From the NCBI GenBank assembly GCA_900553475.1, contig USEF01000007.1, forward strand, positions 1 through 21,895: a stretch of DNA of 21,895 bases. Direction: 5' to 3'. This document shows positions 15,519 to 21,895 of the stretch, piece after piece. The notes under the pieces are model-generated. The model ran no database searches. It saw only the letters and a list, made by a program, of their open reading frames with translations, and had not been told where the DNA came from. How positions within the stretch are numbered: position 1 is the stretch's first letter; every line of letters begins with the position of its first letter. Origin of the DNA: an uncultured Collinsella sp. GTDB lineage: Bacteria > Actinomycetota > Coriobacteriia > Coriobacteriales > Coriobacteriaceae. A program made the position numbers and the translations under genes.

Positions 15519-16148
15519 TTAGATTATTGATTGAGTGTGGCGCCGAGGTGTTTCAGAACGCCTCGCCAGACCGGCGCGGGCACGGCTGGCTCCGCGCAAA
15601 CCGCCGCCAAGTCGCTGTGCATGCTCGACGGAGCAGCCCATGCGCACAGCGCCCACAAGCTTATCTATCGCTTCCGAAAATGGTCGGCGCAAGAGGCCCA
15701 TGCGTGGGGAATGGCGAAGCACTGCGATGCCGCTGCCGGCGCAGATGGCAACGCCGCCACACCACAATTGGTCATGGCGCTCACATGCCTTGTGCAAGCG
15801 AACGGCGGTCCCACGCGCCCGCTCAGCGTCCTGTTGTGCGGCTCGAATCACGGCATAGACACGCGTTCCCGTACTGCCAAAGCGCTCAAGCGCCTGCTCG
15901 ATGGCTGTCAACGTCTCATCGTCAGCCACATCTTCAATGGCCAGCACGATGCCATCGGCAACGCTGCCGGCGTCATTTGCCTTCAAGTCGACCGGGCGGG
16001 GTAGTACGGTGCCGGAAAACCGGGCATAGGCGGCGATGGCATCCTGCAGGTCCCAGAGCAAAAAACCAAGATCGGCGCTATTGGGAATACTGATATACGC
16101 AATGGTGTGCAGTGTTTTTGGTACGTCGCCACGCGTGATTGTCTCCAT
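15519..16148 (-). CDS. Hypothetical protein, possibly flavodoxin-like fold
   Basis: A 209-residue protein I do not recognise with confidence. The ATG (complement of 16146-16148) has a good GGAGAT site at 16152-16157, which supports it as a real gene against the overlapping plus-strand frames. Alternating hydrophobic strands and helices (IAYISIP, GIVLAIEDV, GTRVYAVIRAA) and a late segment, LWCGGVAICAGSG..., loosely resemble the end of NAD(P)H-dependent flavodoxin-like oxidoreductases (WGGGLGIGGG). The N-terminal phosphate loop of that family is not clear, however. The last ~40 residues are Arg/Gly/Ala-rich and look like an extension. No membrane segment or signal peptide is seen. It converges on the DNA glycosylase gene with a one-base gap and is divergent from the aminotransferase. 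Confidence 0.65.
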   Translation of the reverse strand: METITRGDVPKTLHTIAYISIPNSADLGFLLWDLQDAIAAYARFSGTVLPRPVDLKANDAGSVADGIVLAIEDVADDETLTAIEQALERFGSTGTRVYAVIRAAQQDAERARGTAVRLHKACERHDQLWCGGVAICAGSGIAVLRHSPRMGLLRRPFSEAIDKLVGAVRMGCSVEHAQRLGGGLRGASRARAGLARRSETPRRHTQSII

Positions 16149-16241
16149 GCCATCTCCTTTCCGGCTCGTTTCCGTTTAGGTTACACCGTCTGGCGGCGCC
16201 CCGCCGCGCTATCCTAGTGCAACCCTTACGAAAGGAACGCC
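16149..16241. promoter_or_regulatory. Divergent promoter region of unknown gene and aminotransferase
   Basis: A 93-bp gap. It carries the minus-strand ribosome site (16152-16157), a possible plus-strand -10 TATCCT (16210-16215) and a GC-rich mini-hairpin GCGGC...GCCGC near 16193-16207. Convincing -35 boxes were not found in either direction. Confidence 0.35.
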
Positions 16242-17378
16242 ATGCGACTGCCCATGAATACCTCGCTTGCCATGCTCAAGCCCTCCGGTATCCGCCGGAT
16301 CAACGCGCTCGCCGCCCAGCACCCGGGGTGCATCGCGCTTGCGCTTGGCGAGCCCGATTTTCCCACGCCCGATGTGATTAGTGCCGAGGTGATCGCCGCA
16401 CTGGACCGCGGTGACACGCACTATCCGCCAAACAACGGTCGCCCCGCCCTGCGTGAGGCGTTATCTGCCTACATGGGGGATGCGGGCCTTACGTTTTCGG
16501 CTGACGAGGTCATCCTAACCGACGGCGCGACCGAGGCCCTGTCGGCAACATTCATGGCTATGCTCAACCCAGGCGACGAGGTCATTATCCCCACGCCGGC
16601 CTTTGGCCTGTACGAGAGCATCGTCGTGGCCAACCACGCCAAGGCGGTCTTTTTGGATACGGAGCCTGCGCAATTTCAGATTGACGAGGATGCGCTTCGT
16701 GCTTGCGTGACGCCGGCGACCAAGGCCATCGTCATCTGCACGCCCAACAATCCTACGGGCTGCATCCTCAACGCGGCATCGCTCGACGCCGTGGCGCACG
16801 TGGCGGAGGAGGCGGGCATCTACGTGGTCTGCGACGACGTATACAACCGCCTGGTTTATGTGGATGGCTACGAGCGCTTTGCCCAACGTCACCCGGAGCT
16901 GCGTGAGCAGACCGTAATTATCGAGAGCTTCTCTAAGCCCTGGGCTATGACCGGCTGGCGCCTGGGTTGGCTCGCAGCGGCGGCACCCGTCATCGCCGAG
17001 ATCGCAAAAGCTCACCAATACCTAGTATCGAGCGCCGTCTCCTTCGAAATGGACGCCGCAGCGCGAGCCCTGACCGTCGACCCGGCCCCCATGCTCAAAG
17101 TCTACCGAGCCCGCCGCGAACGCGTACTCGCGGCCCTAGACGCCATGGGCCTCGACGTAGTAGAGCCCGCAGGAGCCTTCTACACTTTCCCGAGTATCAA
17201 AAAGTTCGGCCTAACCAGCGAAGACTTCTGCATCAAAGCCATCGAAGAGGCAAACGTAGCCCTAGTCCCCGGAGATTGCTTCGGCACCGAAGGCCACATC
17301 CGCCTAAGCTACTGCGTCTCCGACCAAGATCTGGATGAAGGCCTAAATCGCCTGTCCACCTTCATTTCAGCCTTATAG
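16242..17378 (+). CDS. Class I/II pyridoxal-phosphate aminotransferase
   Basis: A 378-residue cytoplasmic fold-type I aminotransferase of the aspartate/aromatic aminotransferase (PatA/AspC-like) group. The N-terminal ALALGEPDFPTP motif binds the substrate side. TDGATEAL lies at the cofactor phosphate site, TPNNPTG contains Asn170, and DDVYNRLVY has Asp198 and Tyr201. The Schiff-base Lys232 is in SFSKPWAMTGWRLG, and the carboxylate-binding Arg354 is in HIRLSYC. All expected residues are present, so it should be active; the amino-acid specificity is not readable. ATG 16242 follows AAAGGAA (16231-16237). Codon choice changes in the last third: from about residue 257 the gene switches from GAG, CTG and GTG to GAA, CTA and GTA codons, while the protein remains normal. 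The neighbours give no pathway context. Confidence 0.92.
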   Translation: MRLPMNTSLAMLKPSGIRRINALAAQHPGCIALALGEPDFPTPDVISAEVIAALDRGDTHYPPNNGRPALREALSAYMGDAGLTFSADEVILTDGATEALSATFMAMLNPGDEVIIPTPAFGLYESIVVANHAKAVFLDTEPAQFQIDEDALRACVTPATKAIVICTPNNPTGCILNAASLDAVAHVAEEAGIYVVCDDVYNRLVYVDGYERFAQRHPELREQTVIIESFSKPWAMTGWRLGWLAAAAPVIAEIAKAHQYLVSSAVSFEMDAAARALTVDPAPMLKVYRARRERVLAALDAMGLDVVEPAGAFYTFPSIKKFGLTSEDFCIKAIEEANVALVPGDCFGTEGHIRLSYCVSDQDLDEGLNRLSTFISAL

Positions 17379-17495
17379 CCCAACGGGACGCAACGCATCA
17401 GCCCACCGACCCAAGCATTATGAGTGGGGCGCGCCGGCCAACGGACACGAGGATTCGCAGCAAAGGCAACGTAGCTCCGGCCGGGAGGGACAGGG

Positions 17496-17578
17496 CGATT
17501 TTTCCGTAGATTCCGCACGAGCCGAAGACCACTTAATGTGGTCTTCGTGCGAGCCAGGACTTGACCGAGCGAAAATCG
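17496..17578. repeat. Structured repeat family B, copy 1 (before valS)
   Basis: The conserved core (17511-17561) holds the perfect 10-bp hairpin CGAAGACCAC (17523-17532) / GTGGTCTTCG (17538-17547) with loop TTAAT. Outside it, CGATTTTTC (17496-17504) pairs with GAAAATCG (17571-17578), forming an outer helix. The core matches the copy at 20359-20408 in reverse orientation, apart from one indel and the compensatory pair 17528/17542. It fills much of the 237-bp gap between the aminotransferase and valS and may also end transcription from upstream. Confidence 0.85.
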
Positions 17579-17589
17579 GGCCTACATTC
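17561..17589 (+). promoter_or_regulatory. valS promoter
   Basis: TTGACC (17561-17566) and TACATT (17584-17589), spaced exactly 17 bp, form a good promoter 27 bp before the valS start. The outer right arm of the family B element lies in the spacer, so the element and promoter are interlocked. No T-box leader sequence was found, and the leader would be too short for one. Confidence 0.65.
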
Positions 17590-17615
17590 CTCCCCGATGG
17601 GCAAGGGAGAGATAT

Positions 17616-20312
17616 ATGGAAGAGATGCCCAAGAACTACGATCCGTCGACCAACGAGCCGGCGATCCTGCAGAAGTGGCTCGACGGCGGCTACTACAAGC
17701 GCCGTGAGGGCGTGGGCGACTGCACCGTCACCATTCCGCCTCCCAACGTGACCGGCAAGCTCCACATGGGTCACGCCACCGACGACTCCATCCAGGACGC
17801 CATCATTCGTATGGCTCGCATGCGCGGTAAGTCCACGCGCTGGGTGCTCGGCACCGACCATGCCGGTATCGCTACGCAGACTAAGGTCGACAAGAAGCTC
17901 AAGAGCGAGGGCATCAGCCGCCTGGAAATCGGTCGCGACAAGTTCGTCGACGCCTGCTGGGACTGGACCCACGAGTACGGCGGCATCATCGTCGAGCAGA
18001 TCAAGCGCATGGGTTGCTCCGTCGACTTTGACAACGAGCGCTTTACCATGGACGAGGACTACGCGCAGGCCGTACGCAAGGTCTTTTGCGACTGGTACCA
18101 CGACGGCCTGATCTACCGTGGCAAGCGCATCGTCAACTGGTGCCCCAACTGCACCACCGCCATTTCGGACGACGAGGCCGAGTACAAGGACGAGAAGGGC
18201 CACCTGTGGCACCTGCGCTACCCGTTGACCGAGCCGGTCAACGGCCAGGACTACATCGTCGTCGCCACCACGCGCCCCGAGACCATGCTCGGCGACACGG
18301 GCGTCGCCGTTTCCCCGAAGGACCCCGAGAAGGCCGCCTTCGTGGGCAAGACCGTCAAGCTTCCCATCGTCGACCGCGAGATCCCCATCTTTGAGGATTG
18401 GCATGTCGACGCCAACTTCGGCTCCGGCTTTGTCAAGGTCACGCCGGCCCACGACCCCAACGACTACGCCATGGGTCAGGCTCACGACCTGCCGCAGATC
18501 AACATCTTCGACGAGCACGCGGTGGTCGTTGAAGGCTACGGCGAGTTCACCGGCATGAACCGCGACGAGTGCCGCGAGGCCGTCATCAAGTGGTTCGAGG
18601 AGCACGACCTGCTCGATCACGTCGAGGACCTCGATCACTCCGTCATGCACTGCTACCGTTGCGACGCCGCACTGGAGCCGTGGCTGTCCGAGCAGTGGTT
18701 CGTCGCCGTCGACAAACTCAAGGGGCCGGCGCTCGACGCCGTCAACTCCGGCAAGGTAACCTTCCACCCCGCGCGCTGGACACAGACCTACACCACCTGG
18801 ATGGAGAACCTTAAGGATTGGTGCATCAGCCGCCAGCTCTGGTGGGGCCACCGCATCCCCGTGTTCTACTGCGAGGACTGCGGCTGGGAGGACGCCCTGA
18901 CCGAGGACACCGACGTGTGCCCCAAGTGCGGCGGCCATCACGTGCATCAGGACGAGAACGTGCTGGACACCTGGTTCAGCTCGCAGCTGTGGACCTTCGC
19001 CACGCAGGGCTGGCCGCAAAAGCCTGAGCTGCTCGAGGGCCATCACCCCACGACGGCGCTGGTCACCGCGCGCGACATCATCGCGCTGTGGGTCGCCCGC
19101 ATGGTCATGAGCTCGCTGTACTTCCTGGACGAGGTGCCGTTTAAGGACGTCGTCATCTACCCGACGATCCTTGCCAAGGACGGCAGCCGCATGTCCAAGT
19201 CCAAGGGCAACGGCGTTGACCCCATGGACCTCATTGGCATGTACGGCGCCGATGCCATGCGCTACAACCTGCTGACGCTCTGCACCAACAACCAGGACGT
19301 CAAGTTCGACGCGAACATCGATAAGAAGACCAAGAAGCTTATCGACAGCCCGCGCACCGACCAGGCCAAGTCGTTTGTGACCAAGATCTGGAACGCCAGC
19401 CGCTTCCTGCTCATGAACATGGAGGGCTACACGCCCGGCGAGCCCGTCGTGGAGACGCCGGCCGACGCTTGGATGTTCAGCCGCCTGGCCAAGGCCGTGA
19501 AGATGGTCACCGAGGGCATCGAGAACTACACCTTTGGCGACATGGCCCGCGGCGTGCAGCAGTTCTTCTGGAACGAGGTCTGCGACTGGTACGTCGAGGT
19601 CACCAAGGCCCGCCTGAAGGGCGAGGGCCGTCTGCAGGCTCAGCGCAACCTAATCTTTGTGCTTGACACCTCTATTCGCCTGATGCACCCGCTTATGCCG
19701 TTTGTCACCGAGGAGATCTGGGACAACATGCCGGCGAGCGTGCTCGATCTGGACGCCGAGGGCAACGTGAACCGCGCCGAGGCGCTCATGATCGCCAAGT
19801 GGCCCGAGCCCGCCGACTACGCCAAATATGTTGACGAGGACGCCGAGCGCGCGTTTGAACTGTGCCGTACCGTCGTGTCTGCCGCCCGCGCCACCCGTTC
19901 GCGTTACCGCTTGAGCCCCAAGGCCGAGCTCGACGTTGTCGTGCGCGCCGGTGCCGAGGACATCGAGAAGCTTGAGAGCCTCCGTTCGACCATCGAGCCG
20001 CTGGCGAACACTGCCTCGCTGGTCATGGGCACCGACGTTGAGAAGCCGGCTGCGAGCATCGCCGTGGTCGACAGCGGCGTCGAGGTCTTTGTGGTGCTCG
20101 AGGGCAAGGTTGACCTTTCGGCCGAGAAGGCGCGCCTGGAGAAGGAGATTGCCGCGGCCCAGAAGGAACTCGCCGGCTGCGAGAAGACGCTTGCCAACGA
20201 GGGCTTTGTGGCTAAGGCCGCACCTGCGGTGGTCCAGAAGAAGAGGGACCGTGCAGCTGAGCTCAAGGAGATCCTGGCGGCGCTGACTGCTCAGGTTGCT
20301 GACTTCTCGTAG
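17616..20312 (+). CDS. valS: Valyl-tRNA synthetase
   Basis: An 898-residue class Ia synthetase that charges tRNA-Val with valine and edits misactivated threonine. The HIGH-type motif is HMGH (50-53) in PPPNVTGKLHMGHA. The editing CP1 domain contains TTRPETMLGDTGVAV and GFVKVTPAHDPNDYAMG. The KMSKS loop reads RMSKS (525-529) in DGSRMSKSKGNG. An anticodon-binding helical domain and a C-terminal coiled coil (about 835-898, LSAEKARLEKEIAAAQKEL) complete the usual ValS layout. A Cys-rich patch (YCEDCGW...CPKCGGHH) in the catalytic part could bind zinc. ATG 17616 follows GGGAGA (17605-17610); ATG 17625 is a possible alternative. Codon use is strongly C-ending, as expected for a highly expressed housekeeping gene. 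Inverted copies of the family B element stand on both sides. Confidence 0.98.
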   Translation: MEEMPKNYDPSTNEPAILQKWLDGGYYKRREGVGDCTVTIPPPNVTGKLHMGHATDDSIQDAIIRMARMRGKSTRWVLGTDHAGIATQTKVDKKLKSEGISRLEIGRDKFVDACWDWTHEYGGIIVEQIKRMGCSVDFDNERFTMDEDYAQAVRKVFCDWYHDGLIYRGKRIVNWCPNCTTAISDDEAEYKDEKGHLWHLRYPLTEPVNGQDYIVVATTRPETMLGDTGVAVSPKDPEKAAFVGKTVKLPIVDREIPIFEDWHVDANFGSGFVKVTPAHDPNDYAMGQAHDLPQINIFDEHAVVVEGYGEFTGMNRDECREAVIKWFEEHDLLDHVEDLDHSVMHCYRCDAALEPWLSEQWFVAVDKLKGPALDAVNSGKVTFHPARWTQTYTTWMENLKDWCISRQLWWGHRIPVFYCEDCGWEDALTEDTDVCPKCGGHHVHQDENVLDTWFSSQLWTFATQGWPQKPELLEGHHPTTALVTARDIIALWVARMVMSSLYFLDEVPFKDVVIYPTILAKDGSRMSKSKGNGVDPMDLIGMYGADAMRYNLLTLCTNNQDVKFDANIDKKTKKLIDSPRTDQAKSFVTKIWNASRFLLMNMEGYTPGEPVVETPADAWMFSRLAKAVKMVTEGIENYTFGDMARGVQQFFWNEVCDWYVEVTKARLKGEGRLQAQRNLIFVLDTSIRLMHPLMPFVTEEIWDNMPASVLDLDAEGNVNRAEALMIAKWPEPADYAKYVDEDAERAFELCRTVVSAARATRSRYRLSPKAELDVVVRAGAEDIEKLESLRSTIEPLANTASLVMGTDVEKPAASIAVVDSGVEVFVVLEGKVDLSAEKARLEKEIAAAQKELAGCEKTLANEGFVAKAAPAVVQKKRDRAAELKEILAALTAQVADFS

Positions 20313-20327
20313 GCGGTACGGGGGGAC

Positions 20328-20435
20328 GCGGTTTGGGGCATTGCTCGCTAGTGCGGACAGTCCTGCTCGCACGAAGGCCACATTAAGTGGCCTTCGGCTC
20401 GTGCGGAACTTGTATCGAGCAAAGCCCCAAACCGC
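20328..20435. repeat. Structured repeat family B, copy 2 (after valS, inverted)
   Basis: The core (20359-20408) is the reverse complement of the copy before valS. It has the hairpin CGAAGGCCAC (20372-20381) / GTGGCCTTCG (20387-20396) and loop ATTAA. The outer arms GCGGTTTGGGGCATTGCTCG (20328-20347) and CGAGCAAAGCCCCAAACCGC (20416-20435) pair at 19 of 20 positions, but their sequence is unrelated to the outer arms of copy 1. The structure starts 15 bp after the valS stop codon and may act as its terminator, although no T run follows. Confidence 0.88.
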
Positions 20436-20540
20436 TCCCATAGCGTTTACGTGGTTGTTTGCATCTGCCTGTTAGGGCCACTGGGTTGTGGCTTTGATTC
20501 TGCTGCAAAGCGGTGTTTGGCTGATATTTTGAATGGGAGG

Positions 20541-20569
20541 GGCTCGTTGTTGCTTACGGGCCTCTTTTT
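20541..20569 (+). terminator. Terminator-like hairpin just before folC
   Basis: GGCTCG (20541-20546) and CGGGCC (20557-20562) form a short 6-bp stem with one G-T pair and a 10-nt loop, followed directly by TCTTTTT (20563-20569). It ends five bases before the folC ribosome site. It may terminate read-through from valS or act as an attenuator in the folC leader. The rest of the gap (20436-20540) shows no clear promoter. Confidence 0.45.
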
Positions 20570-20589
20570 ATGTTGAGGGGACTTTGGCT

Positions 20590-21895
20590 ATGGCAAAGCG
20601 TTCTGGGTTGTATTCGGTGCCGTTTGAGGTTCCGGAGCTTTCTTTTGATGAGGCTGTTGCACTTGCGGCCGATACGGGTAAGATCGCGCGTTATTCCACG
20701 CCGCTGCTCGAGACCGTCGTCGAGATGCTCGATGAGCTTGGTCGTCCTGACGAGTTCTACGATTGCGTCCAGATAGCGGGTACCAATGGAAAGACCTCGA
20801 CGACGCGATTCTCGGCTGCCATTCTTCGTGGTGAGGGCCTTAAGACGGCGCTCTTTACGTCGCCTCATCTGGTGCGCTATCCCGAGCGTATGGAGATTGA
20901 TGGAAAGGTCGTCTCAGACGAGGTTTTTGCCCATGGTGTCTCTGCGGCGTATGAGGCAGGTCGTCGTCTCAACGCACGTCGTGAGGCGGCGGGCGAGGAG
21001 CTCCGTTCTATTACGCCCTTCGATCTTTTGTCCGTGGCTGGTTTGACTATGTTTGCCGAGGCTTGCGTGGACGTGGCCGTGCTTGAGGTTGGCATGGGCG
21101 GACGATGGGATGCTACGAGCGCGACCGATCCCGTGGCCGTCGCCATTACGGGTATTGGACTCGACCATACGAAGGTCCTTGGCGATACCCTCGAGGCCAT
21201 TGCGGGGGAGAAGGCTGCGGTTATTAAGCCTGGACGTTTGGTTGTTTTGGGCGAGGGTACCCATGAGGCGAGCGTTCAGCGCGTGATGGATGCCCGTTGC
21301 CGCGAGTGCGGCGTTGTGCCGCTCGTGGTGAGCCATACGACGACCAAGGTGCCGGCACACGTGGGCGACACGGTTGAGTTTAGCTGCACCACGCCGCGTG
21401 CCATCTATACGTCGAGTATGGTTAAGCCGGCCTATCAGCCGCAGAATGCCGCGTGCGCGATTATGCTGTGCGAGGGGTACCTGGGTCGCGAGCTCGATCA
21501 TGACAAGCTTGATGCGTCGCTTATGGGCTGCCCCACGCCGGGCCGATTTGATGTGCTGGGAACCGATCCGCTCAAGCTGATCGATGCCTGCCATAACCCC
21601 CAGAGCTGCGAGAACTTTGTGAGCGCACTGGACGAGATCGATCCGTGCGTGGAGAACCGCCCCACACTGCTGTGTGCCGCGCTGGCCGATAAGGACGTGG
21701 CGGGTATCGTTGACGTTTTGGTTCCGGCGTTCCCCCGCGTGGTCGTGACCCAGACCGATTCCGATCGCGCCCTGACGGCGGAGGAGCTCGCCGCCCTCGT
21801 TGATGCCGATAAGCTCGCGGGCGTATACCCGAGCGTGCCCGAGGCCCTCGCTGCCTTCGATGCCGCGGGCGAGTCCTTCGTAGCAGCCGGCACCA
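20590..21895 (+). CDS. folC: Folylpolyglutamate synthase / dihydrofolate synthase (3' end outside window)
   Basis: 435 codons of a Mur-ligase-fold enzyme that adds glutamate to folates (and in many bacteria also to dihydropteroate), an ATP-dependent cytoplasmic reaction. The ATP-binding loop is AGTNGKTST (63-71), followed by the family motifs LFTSPHLVRYPERM, SITPFDLLSVAGLTMFAE, VLEVGMGGRWDATS and GLDHTKVLGDTLEAIAGEKAAVIKPG. The C-terminal domain begins near TPGRFDVLG, with DACHNPQS as the FolC-type DGAHNP motif (here Cys replaces the Gly-Ala pattern partly). The frame stays open to the window edge and only a short tail should be missing. ATG 20590 follows GAGGGG (20575-20580). The location after valS is common in bacteria (valS-folC), which supports the call, although a hairpin and the family B element lie between them. 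Confidence 0.93.
   Translation, partial: MAKRSGLYSVPFEVPELSFDEAVALAADTGKIARYSTPLLETVVEMLDELGRPDEFYDCVQIAGTNGKTSTTRFSAAILRGEGLKTALFTSPHLVRYPERMEIDGKVVSDEVFAHGVSAAYEAGRRLNARREAAGEELRSITPFDLLSVAGLTMFAEACVDVAVLEVGMGGRWDATSATDPVAVAITGIGLDHTKVLGDTLEAIAGEKAAVIKPGRLVVLGEGTHEASVQRVMDARCRECGVVPLVVSHTTTKVPAHVGDTVEFSCTTPRAIYTSSMVKPAYQPQNAACAIMLCEGYLGRELDHDKLDASLMGCPTPGRFDVLGTDPLKLIDACHNPQSCENFVSALDEIDPCVENRPTLLCAALADKDVAGIVDVLVPAFPRVVVTQTDSDRALTAEELAALVDADKLAGVYPSVPEALAAFDAAGESFVAAGT

Noticed and set aside
15527..16093. Plus-strand reading frames opposite the 209-residue gene
   Set aside because: They are Arg/His/Cys/Pro-rich translations without a proper ribosome site, whereas the minus-strand frame has a well-placed GGAGAT and protein-like composition.
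16169..16177. Another TTTCCGTTT operator half-site
   Set aside because: The 9-mer matches the PTS palindrome arm but has no inverted partner nearby and precedes unrelated genes, so it is probably chance.
17379..17615. T-box riboswitch before valS
   Set aside because: No T-box (AGGGTGGNACCGCG-like) sequence or specifier-type leader is visible, and the predicted promoter leaves only about 20 nt of leader.
17418..19046. A 542-codon open frame on the minus strand across valS
   Set aside because: It is antisense to an unmistakable valS and arises from strong C/G bias at third codon positions; its translation has no family motifs. Similar long antisense frames over feoAB (2542-3771), the hydrolase and the GH13 gene were rejected for the same reason.
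17496..20435. Composite transposon around valS
   Set aside because: The flanking inverted elements are short palindromes with no transposase, and valS is an essential gene with host-like codon use, so it was not called as cargo.
20436..20589. Tetrahydrofolate riboswitch before folC
   Set aside because: No sequence resembling the conserved THF aptamer segments could be found; only a short terminator-like hairpin is present.

Overview
The window looks like a chromosomal segment of a gut actinobacterium of class Coriobacteriia, most likely Collinsella or a close relative. This placement is inference. It rests on the high G+C, strongly C/G-ending codons in housekeeping genes such as valS, the many PTS components, the FeoA-FeoB fusion and the general style of the proteins. 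No rRNA, tRNA, CRISPR array, transposase, integrase or phage gene was seen.

Layout, left to right. (1) The 3'-truncated gene of a glucose-type PTS EIIA protein reads leftwards off the edge, divergent from an alpha/beta-hydrolase (778-1677). (2) A 474-bp gene-free stretch (1678-2151) is packed with hairpin repeats: one long terminator-like hairpin, then three and a half tandem ~62-bp palindromic units. It ends in the promoter and tandem operator-like sites of a fused feoA-feoB ferrous-iron transporter gene (2152-4509). (3) A YbaK-type tRNA deacylase (4604-5083) faces a large PRD/PTS-domain transcription regulator (7125-5155, minus). (4) Divergent from that regulator is a three-gene operon: EIIA (7394-7855), EIIBC (7927-9291) and a GH38 alpha-mannosidase resembling E. 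coli MngB (9355-12114). Together they form a complete import-and-hydrolyse pathway for a phosphorylated alpha-mannoside, with its own PTS-sensing regulator. (5) An MFS exporter (12223-13419), a GH13 amylase-family enzyme (13574-14950) and a hypoxanthine/uracil-DNA glycosylase-like protein (14954-15517) follow. A small convergent unknown gene (16148-15519, minus) comes next, then a class I/II aminotransferase (16242-17378). (6) valS (17616-20312) and a 3'-truncated folC-like gene (20590 to the edge) end the window.

The most unusual content lies between genes. Two copies of a ~50-bp structured element sit in opposite orientation on either side of valS. They are almost identical except for a compensatory A-T to G-C change in the stem, and each is enclosed by an outer helix that is complementary within the copy but different between copies. 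A second hairpin family sharing TTGCGGTGAAATA arms occurs just after the hydrolase and MFS genes. A third family forms the ~62-bp tandem array before feoAB. These look like dispersed palindromic elements, some probably serving as terminators; none could be matched to a named family by eye. Other points of interest are the operator-like palindromes in the mannoside PTS control region, a terminator-like hairpin between the PTS genes and the mannosidase, and a codon-usage change inside the aminotransferase gene.
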